Assembly: GCA_023248415.1 (NCBI GenBank)
Contig: JAHFEP010000120.1
Location: 1 to 8,392, forward strand
Length of the DNA stretch: 8,392 bases
Origin: Nitrospirota bacterium
GTDB taxonomy: Bacteria; Nitrospirota; CAKKRA01; 9FT-COMBO-42-15
Direction: 5' to 3'
Below the pieces are notes generated by a model, which searched no databases, was not told the DNA's origin, and worked only from the letters and a program-made list of their open reading frames with translations. Within the stretch, counting starts at the first letter, position 1; every line of letters starts with the position of its first letter. The translations under genes were made by a program, and so were the position numbers. This document shows positions 1 through 6,580 of this stretch, in pieces.

Positions 1-1
1 C

Positions 2-316
2 CTTCGCACACACACAAGCCCTGAGGCAATAATAAAGCAGTTAAAGGGCATATCATGCCATTCGCCAGCATGGGAAGAGGGCGGAAAGGTGTTCTCCTGC
101 TCAGATGCCATTGCAAAGGCATTGGAGCGCTATTTTAAAAAGGACTGCCCAGCAGAAGCAAGAAGCCAGAAGGCAGAGACAGGAGGTCATGGCTCTCAAG
201 GCTTTATTGATGCGCACCTGTTAATCGGAGGCGCATGTCCTGACTGCGGAAGCGCCTTAGAGCAGGAGAGCGGCTGCGCTGTATGTCGGTCCTGCGGGTT
301 TTCAAAATGCAGTTGA
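2..316 (+). CDS. nrdJ: Vitamin B12-dependent (class II) ribonucleotide reductase, C-terminal 104 residues (5' end outside window)
   Basis: Cytoplasmic enzyme that reduces ribonucleotides to deoxyribonucleotides with adenosylcobalamin as radical source, so it does not need oxygen. The frame is open from the window edge to TGA at 314-316. The visible part has the conserved tail of long NrdJ proteins: an IIKQLKGISCHSPAW segment, then a DAIAKALERYF helix, a variable linker, and a cysteine-rich terminus. The terminal cysteines are CPDC (236-247), CAVC (275-286), CRSC (284-295) and a last Cys three codons before the end followed by Ser (308-310). In this family the tail is a zinc-ribbon-like module with redox cysteines thought to re-reduce the active site. 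The catalytic barrel and cobalamin region are upstream and unseen. The gene has no obvious functional link to the downstream genes, which begin with their own promoter. The identification rests on recognising the tail motif and is quite secure. Confidence 0.88.
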   Translation, partial: LRTHTSPEAIIKQLKGISCHSPAWEEGGKVFSCSDAIAKALERYFKKDCPAEARSQKAETGGHGSQGFIDAHLLIGGACPDCGSALEQESGCAVCRSCGFSKCS

Positions 317-334
317 GGCCCCCATAAAAAATAC

Positions 335-364
335 TTGACAATGTTTATAAAAGTAGGCTATAGT
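335..364 (+). promoter_or_regulatory. Sigma70-type promoter for the cytochrome c gene
   Basis: TTGACA (335-340, perfect -35) is followed after 18 bp by TATAGT (359-364, 5 of 6 matches to the -10 consensus). It lies just after the nrdJ stop and is the only strong candidate ahead of the cytochrome gene. It predicts transcription from about 371 and a leader of roughly 120 nt before the ATG at 492. Transcription start not tested. Confidence 0.65.
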
Positions 365-427
365 TTTCCACTATTAATTTTGCTTCCGCTGTGTGAAAGG
401 GGGTGAAGGTAGGGGATACTGTTTTTG

Positions 428-446
428 ATTAACCTAACAAATTAAT
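428..446 (+). promoter_or_regulatory. Possible operator: ATTAA-N9-TTAAT inverted repeat in the cytochrome leader
   Basis: A 5-9-5 inverted repeat lies in the leader between the predicted transcription start (about 371) and the ribosome binding site. A second small palindrome, AGATT-TTC-AATCT, follows at 449-461. Both could be recognition sites or weak RNA hairpins. The arms are short and AT-rich, so chance is a real alternative. Neither matches the canonical FNR site (TTGAT-N4-ATCAA) or CRP site. Confidence 0.2.
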
Positions 447-491
447 TCAGATTTTCAATCTCATAAAAAAATAAAAAGGAGGAAATAAGAG

Positions 492-842
492 ATGTTAAGA
501 AAAGGTATAGTAGTTCTAATGGTATTAGCTTTAACAGTAACATTTGCAGTCACTGCATTTGCAAAGGGTGATGCAGCAAAGGGCAAAAAGGTTTTTGAGA
601 CAAATTGCGCAATGTGTCATGGCAATGAAGGCAAAGGTGACGGCGCAGCAGGCGCAGCATTACCACCACCAAAGCCGAGGAACTTTACAGACAAGGCATT
701 GATGTCAACGAAGACAGATGATGACCTGTTCAAGGTTGTAACAAAGGGAAGCCCAAATACTGGCATGGCGCCTTACGAGAAGATGCTGAGCGAGGCAGAC
801 CGCTGGGATGCAATTGCATATATAAGAACCCTTGCAAAATAA
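492..842 (+). CDS. Exported monoheme class I cytochrome c
   Basis: Small periplasmic electron carrier of 116 residues. Residues 1-24 form a Sec signal peptide: MLRKG, a hydrophobic core, then AFA before Lys25. The heme motif CAMCH is at 39-43, giving covalent attachment at Cys39 and Cys42 and proximal ligand His43, and GNEGKGDG follows as in many short cytochromes c. Met92 in NTGMAPY is the likely distal ligand. The C-terminal helix has the typical W-x4-YIR pattern (Trp105, Tyr110-Arg112). The mature protein is about 92 residues, the size of a soluble c-type cytochrome. The start is supported by AAGGAGG at 476-482, 9 nt before the ATG. It has its own promoter and terminator, so it is probably monocistronic. 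Its redox partners cannot be named from sequence. Confidence 0.93.
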   Translation: MLRKGIVVLMVLALTVTFAVTAFAKGDAAKGKKVFETNCAMCHGNEGKGDGAAGAALPPPKPRNFTDKALMSTKTDDDLFKVVTKGSPNTGMAPYEKMLSEADRWDAIAYIRTLAK

Positions 843-868
843 AAAAAATATAATATAGATATATAAAT

Positions 869-933
869 GCCCCGCCCCCTCATCTTTACCTCTCCCTAAG
901 AGGGGAGAGGGCTGGATGAAGGACGGGGCTTTT
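869..933 (+). terminator. Long imperfect hairpin terminator, repeat-like
   Basis: The outer stem GCCCCG (869-874) pairs with CGGGGC (924-929) and is followed directly by TTTT (930-933), the layout of an intrinsic terminator. Inside, CATC (881-884) pairs with GATG (915-918), and CCTCTCCC (889-896) pairs with GGGAGAGG (903-910) around a 6-nt loop. It lies 27 nt after the cytochrome stop. The C-rich and G-rich arms resemble dispersed palindromes of the type CCCTCTCCC...GGGAGAGGG found in many bacterial genomes, so this may be a repeat copy doubling as a terminator. Confidence 0.7.
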
Positions 934-940
934 ATGTTTC

Positions 941-949
941 TGCTATAAA
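941..949 (+). promoter_or_regulatory. Possible extended -10 promoter for the Crp/Fnr-type regulator
   Basis: TGCTATAAA (941-949) fits an extended -10 element (TGn plus TATAAA) placed just after the terminator. No good -35 box lies at the right distance (921-926 is GC-rich stem sequence), which extended -10 promoters can tolerate. It would start a transcript near 956, leaving a short leader that contains the AGGAAGG ribosome binding site at 961-967. Confidence 0.35.
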
Positions 950-970
950 AAACTACAAAAAGGAAGGTGT

Positions 971-1657
971 ATGGAAAAGAAGGATCTTGTGCAAAAGATA
1001 CCGCTTTTTTCATCCCTTACAGATGAGGATATAGGCAAAACTGCTGAATGCCTGAAAGAAGAGGTTTTTAATAAAGGCGAATATATATTCATGGAAGGCG
1101 ACCCTGCAGAGTGGCTGTATATCGTAAAGAGCGGAGAGGTCCGCATAATGAAACACTCTGCATCCGGCAAGGATGTTATCCTTGACCTTTCATCCCCTGG
1201 CGAAATCTTCGGCGGCGTTGCTGTGTTTGACAGAAAACCGTATCCTGCATCTGCACAGGCAATGGAGCCGCAAACCGCAGTCCTGAAACTTCCCCGCAAA
1301 TGGCTTTCATATTTAATTGACAGATATCCTGCAATGGCATCCGAGGCTGTAATATACCTTGGCAGCAAATTAAGAGATGCCCATACCATGATGAAAAATC
1401 TTGCAGTTGAAAAGGTGGAAAGACGCGTAGCTTCCATACTGCTAAAGCTTGCGGAAAAGGGGGGCGAAAAGGATGAGAAAGGCATAACACTGACCATGCA
1501 TTTGACAAGGCAGGATATTGCTGAGATGGCTGGCACCACTGTTGAGACCACAATCAGGGTTATGAGCAGGTTCAAGAAGGACGGGGTTTTAAAATCCATT
1601 GAAGGAAAGATTGTTATATTAAATCCGGAAAGACTCGCCAAGATATCAGGCCGTTGA
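971..1657 (+). CDS. Crp/Fnr-family transcriptional regulator without FNR-type Fe-S cysteines
   Basis: Cytoplasmic DNA-binding regulator of 228 residues, normal length for the family. Residues about 7-125 are the cyclic-nucleotide-binding-type beta barrel (KGEYIFMEGDPA, LYIVKSGEVRI, SPGEIFGG). A dimerisation helix follows at about 130-155, then a winged helix-turn-helix at about 150-222 with recognition helix TTVETTIRVMSRF. Glu192 and Arg196 match the base-reading Glu and Arg of CRP and FNR, while the position of FNR Ser212 is Ile195. There is no N-terminal cysteine cluster (the only cysteine is Cys27), so an FNR-type 4Fe-4S oxygen sensor is excluded. The barrel also lacks the Glu and Arg that hold cAMP in CRP, so cAMP is an unlikely ligand. 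AGGAAGG at 961-967 supports the start. It lies between a cytochrome and a heme-linked sensor kinase, so it may regulate either, but its ligand and targets are unknown. Confidence 0.9.
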   Translation: MEKKDLVQKIPLFSSLTDEDIGKTAECLKEEVFNKGEYIFMEGDPAEWLYIVKSGEVRIMKHSASGKDVILDLSSPGEIFGGVAVFDRKPYPASAQAMEPQTAVLKLPRKWLSYLIDRYPAMASEAVIYLGSKLRDAHTMMKNLAVEKVERRVASILLKLAEKGGEKDEKGITLTMHLTRQDIAEMAGTTVETTIRVMSRFKKDGVLKSIEGKIVILNPERLAKISGR

Positions 1658-1677
1658 TTTATTTAAAACCTGCCGCA

Positions 1678-1707
1678 TTGTGCCGAACAGGCTATCTGTG
1701 TTATAAT
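1678..1707 (+). promoter_or_regulatory. Extended -10 promoter for the two-kinase operon, predicting a leaderless mRNA
   Basis: A perfect TATAAT (1702-1707) is preceded by TG at 1699-1700, making an extended -10 element (TGTTATAAT). A weak -35 candidate, TTGTGC (1678-1683), lies 18 bp upstream. Transcription would begin about 7 nt after the -10, at about 1714-1715, on or next to the ATG at 1715. No Shine-Dalgarno sequence precedes that ATG, which fits a leaderless transcript. Confidence 0.5.
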
Positions 1708-1714
1708 TTTGTTT

Positions 1715-3280
1715 ATGTTCAGAAACAACCTTGATGTCAAAATACTAAGCGTGGTTATGGTTGTCCTCTTCATTGGATTTGGCACCATTACTATTATTCA
1801 GATAGACAAAGAATCAAAAGACATGCTTGGGCAGAACCAGATCAAGGTAAACCTCCTTGCAACATCTATTGAAAAAAGTATTCAGAACTACATGATGGAG
1901 GGAAGGGTAGACTTAATAAGGCGGCTCCTTACAGACATGAGAAACAGCAAGGAGGTTGAGCGGCTTGAAATTATAAAAAGGGACGGGACCACGGCATTTA
2001 CAGATTTTACAACAATTGAAAAGGTGCTAAAAAAGAAAGAGGAGTTTAAATTTGTTAAAGAGAGGGAAAGGCCGGCCAACCTTCTTGACGGCAGCGACCC
2101 ATTTCTTTCATATTACCTTAAGGGGATTTTTGAAACAGGCAAGAATGCATCCTATTATGAGAGGGATGAAGGCAGGGAGCTGCTCACGCACTTGCAGCCT
2201 TTAATGAATCAGAAGGAGTGCCAGAGGTGCCATGGGGCTGACCATAATATAAGGGGTGTATTGAGGATATCAACATCAATGAAGGGTGTGAATGAGGCTA
2301 TTAATAGTAACCGCAACAGGGTCATAATCATCTCGCTTATCACCATCATATTAGTGGGGCTTGTCCTTGAGTTTCTCATAAGAAGGGTTATTTTAAGGCC
2401 TGTAGACGGGCTTGTAGAGACAATGGCAAAGGTTGAGAACGGCGACCTTACAGCAAGGGTTGATGTTGATTTTGATGACGAACTCGGCAAGATGGGAAGA
2501 AGCTTTAATTCAATGATTATGAAATTAGAGGAGGCAAATAAAGAATTGGCAGCCCAGCACCATCTTTTAATGGAAAGGACAGAAAAGATGGCATCATTGG
2601 GCCAGCTTGCCTCAGGCATTGCCCATGAGATAAACAATCCATTGGCAGGCATGTTCAACTGTGTGAGGGCGCTCCATTCTGACGGGGATGATAAAGAATT
2701 AAGGGAGAAATATCTCGGCCTGGTAGACAAGGGATTAAAAAGGGTAGAGGTTATTGTAAAGCAGCTCCTGGGTTTTGCAAAGGAGCATAAATTGGAATTT
2801 TCAGCAAATAAGGTGGATGATATTATCCTTGATACCATAAGGCTTATTGAATATAAAATGAAAAAGGAGAATGTGTATCTCAGGCTTGATTTAAACTGCA
2901 ACAGCAGCGAATATCTGATTGACTACCACCATATGCAGCAGGTGATATTGAATATTGTAATCAATGCCATTCAGGCAATGCCTGACGGCGGCATACTTTC
3001 AATAAGAAGCGTTGATTTAGAAAAACATATTATGCTGAGCATATCCGATACCGGCATAGGCATAACAAAAGAGAATCTCTCAAAGATATTTGACCCTTTT
3101 TTTACAACAAAGGATGTCGGTGTCGGCTCCGGGCTTGGCCTTTCTGTCAGCTATGGGATTATAGGAAAATTGGACGGCAAGATTGATGTGTTAAGCGAGG
3201 TTAATAAGGGCACAACCTTTAAGATAACAATTCCGAAAAAGGAAGTGGAAAAAGATATAGAGATAAAGGAGCCAATTTAA
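1715..3280 (+). CDS. Membrane sensor histidine kinase with periplasmic heme-c (CxxCH) sensor domain
   Basis: Inner-membrane sensor kinase of 521 residues counted from ATG 1715. A TTG at 1709 would add two residues but lies inside the promoter region. Order: transmembrane segment 1 (about 10-28); a periplasmic domain (about 32-200) carrying CQRCH at 169-173, a covalent heme-c motif, with His159, Met164 and His177 nearby as possible sixth ligands; transmembrane segment 2 (about 203-222); HAMP (about 223-275); a HisKA helix GQLASGIAHEINNPL with phosphoacceptor His304; and a HATPase domain with N-box Asn413 and Asn417, DTGIG at 445-449, and a later SGLGLS glycine box. Every catalytic element looks intact. 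Heme-c sensor domains of this broad kind are known in Geobacter-like signalling proteins, where redox state or heme ligands are the proposed signal; the signal here is inferred. It is the first gene of a tight operon, ending 3 nt before kinase 2. No Shine-Dalgarno is visible. Confidence 0.92.
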   Translation: MFRNNLDVKILSVVMVVLFIGFGTITIIQIDKESKDMLGQNQIKVNLLATSIEKSIQNYMMEGRVDLIRRLLTDMRNSKEVERLEIIKRDGTTAFTDFTTIEKVLKKKEEFKFVKERERPANLLDGSDPFLSYYLKGIFETGKNASYYERDEGRELLTHLQPLMNQKECQRCHGADHNIRGVLRISTSMKGVNEAINSNRNRVIIISLITIILVGLVLEFLIRRVILRPVDGLVETMAKVENGDLTARVDVDFDDELGKMGRSFNSMIMKLEEANKELAAQHHLLMERTEKMASLGQLASGIAHEINNPLAGMFNCVRALHSDGDDKELREKYLGLVDKGLKRVEVIVKQLLGFAKEHKLEFSANKVDDIILDTIRLIEYKMKKENVYLRLDLNCNSSEYLIDYHHMQQVILNIVINAIQAMPDGGILSIRSVDLEKHIMLSISDTGIGITKENLSKIFDPFFTTKDVGVGSGLGLSVSYGIIGKLDGKIDVLSEVNKGTTFKITIPKKEVEKDIEIKEPI

Positions 3281-3283
3281 ACC

Positions 3284-5176
3284 TTGAAGTTATTAGATAA
3301 GCTCAGGGGCCGCATAATATTATTTTTATGTTTATTCGGGATAAGCCCGCTGGTAACAGCGAGTGTTATTACTTACACAATTATCAGCTACGAGCATACA
3401 GAACATACAAAAGAGGAGTTATTGGAGATTGAGAATAAGTTGTCCCGAAGGCTTGAAACATTAATCTATTTTAAATGGAACAATACTATCCTGTATTCAA
3501 AGCTTCCTCTGATTAAGGACAGCGCTGATAATAAAAAAAGAAGCGCCCTTTTAAAAGAGGTAATAAAACAATACTATTCATTCTCATGGCTCGGCCTTAC
3601 AGATGAAAACGGTGTCATAATTGCATCCTCAAATGATGAGCACATCGGGGTTGATGCGGCAAATAGTGGCTGGTTTAAAAAGGGAACGTTGGCAAACCCT
3701 GCGTATGCAGAAGAACCGCACATCTCAGAATTTTCAGACGGGGTTTCAGTTGTAAGCTTTTCAGCGCCTGTATTCAACAGCGCTAAAAGATTCAGCGGCA
3801 TGCTTCATGCTGAGGTAAAGACGGATGTTTTAGTTGAGGACATGAAAAATATAGGAATAGGCAAGAGCGGTTCTGTCTTGCTGGCAAGGGGGGATGGTGT
3901 TGTGGTTGCCGATGAAAAGGGGGCTGTTGCCGGCTTCCATACAAATGTGGGCAATCTAAATGCCTTTCAAAAGGCAAAGAAAGGGGAGAAGGGTATAATT
4001 AGGGAGATAGACCATAATGGGATAGAGTCATTTATAAGTTATGTTCCGCTTAAAGGGCTTCTTACAATGCCTGGTTTTGAATGGTATCTCCTTGCAACAC
4101 AAAGCACAAAGGAGACCCATGCTTCTTCAAAAAGGATTGCCTATGTGGCTATCGCTGTTATTCTTATTGGCATTGGTGGCATAGGGGTTGGAAGCTATTT
4201 TATTGCAGGAGGCATCACCCATCCTATAGAGAAGATTGTAGGTGTTGTTCAAGGTGTTGCAGCAGGTGATTTTTCTAAAGAGGTGGATGTATCAGCTAAA
4301 GGAGAGATAGGGATGCTGGTCGGCTCTATAAACCAGATGATTAAGGCAGTCAAATACAGGGATGCAGAGGTGCAGACAAAGGCAAGGGAACTGACAAAGC
4401 TGAATGAAAAGCTTGAGATGGCAAATATAGAGCTGCGAAAGACGCATGCGCAGCTCCTCCGCTCCGGAAGGCTTGCAGCAATCGGTGAGCTGAGCTCAAA
4501 GATTGCAGAAGATTTGAACAAGCCAATCCTGAACATCCTTTATAATACACAACTGACAATCAAACAGATGAATAAAATCTCTAAGCTGCTTCCTGCGGGA
4601 CTTGAAAATTGCCAGGACTATATCAGGGCAATTGAGGCATCATCCCTTACCTGCAAGATTATGGCAGAGAACCTCCTGCGCTTTTCAAGGTACGAAAAAA
4701 CAATCTTTATCCCTGTAGACATTAAAGAGGTTATAGAGGAGTCCGTGGGTTTTATCAGCTACAGAATAAGCCATGCAAAGATAAAGATAGTAAAGGAATT
4801 AGCCCCATCCTTTCCCAAGATTGAGGCAAATCCTTTGCAGCTTGTGCAGGCAATGATAAATATAATGCTCAATGCAGTTGAGGCAATGGGTGAAGAAGGG
4901 GCATTGACGATTAAAGGAGAGGCTGACAACAGGATTGCGCGGATAACAATATGTGATACAGGGATAGGCATACCAGAGGAGGACATTGAAAGGATATTTG
5001 AGCCCTTCTTTACAACAAAGGATAAGGAAGATGATGCAGGGCTTGGGCTTGGACTCACCATTGCCCAGAGCATAATAAAGGAACATAACGGCATGATAAG
5101 CGTTAAAAGCAGCAGCGAGGGCACAATCTTTATTATTGAGCTTCCCGTAAACCCAGATAGAAAGGTAACAGGTTAA
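3284..5176 (+). CDS. Cache-HAMP sensor kinase homologue lacking the phosphoacceptor histidine (pseudokinase candidate)
   Basis: Inner-membrane protein of 630 residues. Order: transmembrane segment 1 (about 10-32); a large periplasmic domain (about 40-275) that looks like a double Cache small-molecule sensor (WLGLTDENGVIIASS, FSAPVFN); transmembrane segment 2 (about 285-308); HAMP (about 309-362); a coiled coil (about 360-400); a HisKA-like helix; and a HATPase domain with N-box Asn526 and Asn530, DTGIG from Asp558 and a GLGLGL glycine box. The HisKA helix reads GELSSKIAEDLNKPIL. The usual IAHE is IAED, with Glu409 (GAA, 4508-4510) at the phosphoacceptor position. ATP binding looks intact, but ordinary His autophosphorylation is not possible at this site. 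The start is TTG 3284, with AAAGGAG at 3265-3271; the reading frame gives no better start before the first membrane segment. It lies 3 nt after kinase 1 and 14 nt before the response regulator. It probably modulates or cross-phosphorylates kinase 1, which is inference. Confidence 0.9.
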   Translation: MKLLDKLRGRIILFLCLFGISPLVTASVITYTIISYEHTEHTKEELLEIENKLSRRLETLIYFKWNNTILYSKLPLIKDSADNKKRSALLKEVIKQYYSFSWLGLTDENGVIIASSNDEHIGVDAANSGWFKKGTLANPAYAEEPHISEFSDGVSVVSFSAPVFNSAKRFSGMLHAEVKTDVLVEDMKNIGIGKSGSVLLARGDGVVVADEKGAVAGFHTNVGNLNAFQKAKKGEKGIIREIDHNGIESFISYVPLKGLLTMPGFEWYLLATQSTKETHASSKRIAYVAIAVILIGIGGIGVGSYFIAGGITHPIEKIVGVVQGVAAGDFSKEVDVSAKGEIGMLVGSINQMIKAVKYRDAEVQTKARELTKLNEKLEMANIELRKTHAQLLRSGRLAAIGELSSKIAEDLNKPILNILYNTQLTIKQMNKISKLLPAGLENCQDYIRAIEASSLTCKIMAENLLRFSRYEKTIFIPVDIKEVIEESVGFISYRISHAKIKIVKELAPSFPKIEANPLQLVQAMINIMLNAVEAMGEEGALTIKGEADNRIARITICDTGIGIPEEDIERIFEPFFTTKDKEDDAGLGLGLTIAQSIIKEHNGMISVKSSSEGTIFIIELPVNPDRKVTG

Positions 5177-5190
5177 AGGACAGATAGTCT

Positions 5191-6552
5191 ATGATTAAGC
5201 CGACAATATTATTGGTTGAAGATGATGAAATCCTCAGGATTACAATCTCAGATGCATTGGCAAAGAGGGATTGGACAGTAACTGTTGCAGAAGACGGTGC
5301 AGAGGCGAGCAGCCTTATAAATAAAAAGGAGTATGATATTGTTGTATGCGATATCCGGCTTCCGAGGAAAAACGGCATTGATATACTGCAGGAGGTTAAA
5401 AGGCTCTATCCTGAAACAGAGGTAATAATGATGACAGGCTATGGAAAGGTAGAGGACGCTGTTAGCGCAATGAGGCTCGGCGCCTATGATTATATTACAA
5501 AGCCGTTTTCAATAGAAGATTTGATAATGCGCATAGAGAAGATAGTCGGGCATCAGACATTAAAGAGGGAATATCAATTATTAAAGACCCATGCAGAGGA
5601 GAGGTATTCACTTTTCAATATCATCGGCAGAAGCAAGAAGATGCAGGCCCTCTTTGATATTATTGAGCGGGTGAGCAAGATAGATTCAAATGTCATTATA
5701 ATGGGCGAGAGCGGGACAGGCAAGGGTCTTGTTGCAAGTGTTATCCATCAGAATAGCGCAAGAAAGGTAAAACCATTTGTTAAGGTAAACTGCGCTGCGC
5801 TTACAGAGGCGCTGCTTGAAAGCGAGCTCTTTGGCCACGAAAAGGGCGCATTTACAGGCGCTATCAGAAAGAGATTCGGAAGGTTTGAGATTGCAAACGG
5901 CGGGACAATCTTTTTAGACGAGCTTGGCGACATCCCTTCATCTATACAGGTAAAGCTTCTCAGGGTTTTACAGGAGCATGAATTTGAAAGGGTCGGCGGC
6001 GAGGAGACGATAAAGACAGATGTCAGGCTTATATCTGCAACAAAAATGGACCTTGAAAGATTGGTTGAAGAGGGAAAATTCAGGGAAGACCTTTTTTACA
6101 GATTAAAGGTAATCCCAATCTTTCTGCCTCCGCTTCGCGACAGAAAAGAGGACATACCGCTTCTTGTTGAATACTTCTTAAAAAAATTTAATGAGAGGCT
6201 TGGAAGGATGACAAAGCTGTCAACTGAGGCAATAAAGACATTAATGGACTATGACTTTCCGGGGAATATAAGGGAATTGGAAAATATCATTGAAAGGGCT
6301 GTTGCGCTTTCAAACGGAGAGGTAATCAGGTCTATAGACCTTATTACAGCAGTAGGCGAAGGCTCTCCTATTGCTGACAAAGGCGGAGAACCCCCGTCAT
6401 TAAAAGAGGTGCTTTCAAAGACAGAGTCAAATCATCTCCTGCGTGTTTTAGAGAGGACAAGCTGGAACAAGGTTGAGGCAGCGAGGATACTCGGAATAAG
6501 CAGGAAATCGCTCTGGGAAAAATTAAAGTACTATAAAATCAGCAGCAATTAA
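5191..6552 (+). CDS. NtrC-family sigma54-dependent response regulator
   Basis: Cytoplasmic transcription activator of 453 residues. The receiver domain (about 4-118) has the acidic pair Asp11 and Asp12, phosphoacceptor Asp54, Thr82 and Lys104. The AAA+ domain (about 143-375) has Walker A GESGTGKG (172-179), the sigma54-contacting GAFTGA loop (219-224), Walker B with Asp243-Glu244, and FREDLFYRL. The C-terminal FIS-type helix-turn-helix (about 414-450, AARILGISRKSLWEKL) binds enhancers. Phosphorylation should trigger assembly and ATP-driven opening of sigma54 promoters. Walker A ends in Gly179 where GKE is usual, a mild deviation. AAAGGA at 5175-5180 supports the ATG at 5191, 14 nt after the kinase 2 stop, so it is the cognate regulator of the two kinases. 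No clear sigma54 promoter (GG-N10-GC) is seen in the window, so its targets are unknown. Confidence 0.94.
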   Translation: MIKPTILLVEDDEILRITISDALAKRDWTVTVAEDGAEASSLINKKEYDIVVCDIRLPRKNGIDILQEVKRLYPETEVIMMTGYGKVEDAVSAMRLGAYDYITKPFSIEDLIMRIEKIVGHQTLKREYQLLKTHAEERYSLFNIIGRSKKMQALFDIIERVSKIDSNVIIMGESGTGKGLVASVIHQNSARKVKPFVKVNCAALTEALLESELFGHEKGAFTGAIRKRFGRFEIANGGTIFLDELGDIPSSIQVKLLRVLQEHEFERVGGEETIKTDVRLISATKMDLERLVEEGKFREDLFYRLKVIPIFLPPLRDRKEDIPLLVEYFLKKFNERLGRMTKLSTEAIKTLMDYDFPGNIRELENIIERAVALSNGEVIRSIDLITAVGEGSPIADKGGEPPSLKEVLSKTESNHLLRVLERTSWNKVEAARILGISRKSLWEKLKYYKISSN

Positions 6553-6580
6553 GACATTTAATTTGTTGGACAGCTTTTTT

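Noticed and set aside
89..316. Separate 75-residue cysteine-rich protein starting at GTG 89
   Set aside because: The same frame is open back to the window edge and encodes the NrdJ segment upstream of this GTG, so it is the tail of nrdJ and not an independent gene.
849..854. TATAAT right after the cytochrome stop as a promoter for the Crp/Fnr gene
   Set aside because: No -35 box at a usable distance (TTGCAA at 832-837 is only 11 bp away), and a transcript from it would run into the hairpin terminator at 869-933.
943..1641. Long open frame on the minus strand, 232 codons
   Set aside because: It lies antisense to the Crp/Fnr gene, whose domains are unmistakable. The minus-strand product shows no recognisable fold and a Ser/Phe-rich composition typical of an antisense shadow.
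2209..2901. Minus-strand open frame of 230 codons opposite kinase 1
   Set aside because: Fully covered by the HAMP and HisKA coding region of kinase 1; no domain and no ribosome binding site of note.
3284..5176. Heme-binding motif in kinase 2 like that of kinase 1
   Set aside because: The periplasmic domain has no CxxCH, and the few cysteines lie in the first membrane segment and the cytoplasmic part.
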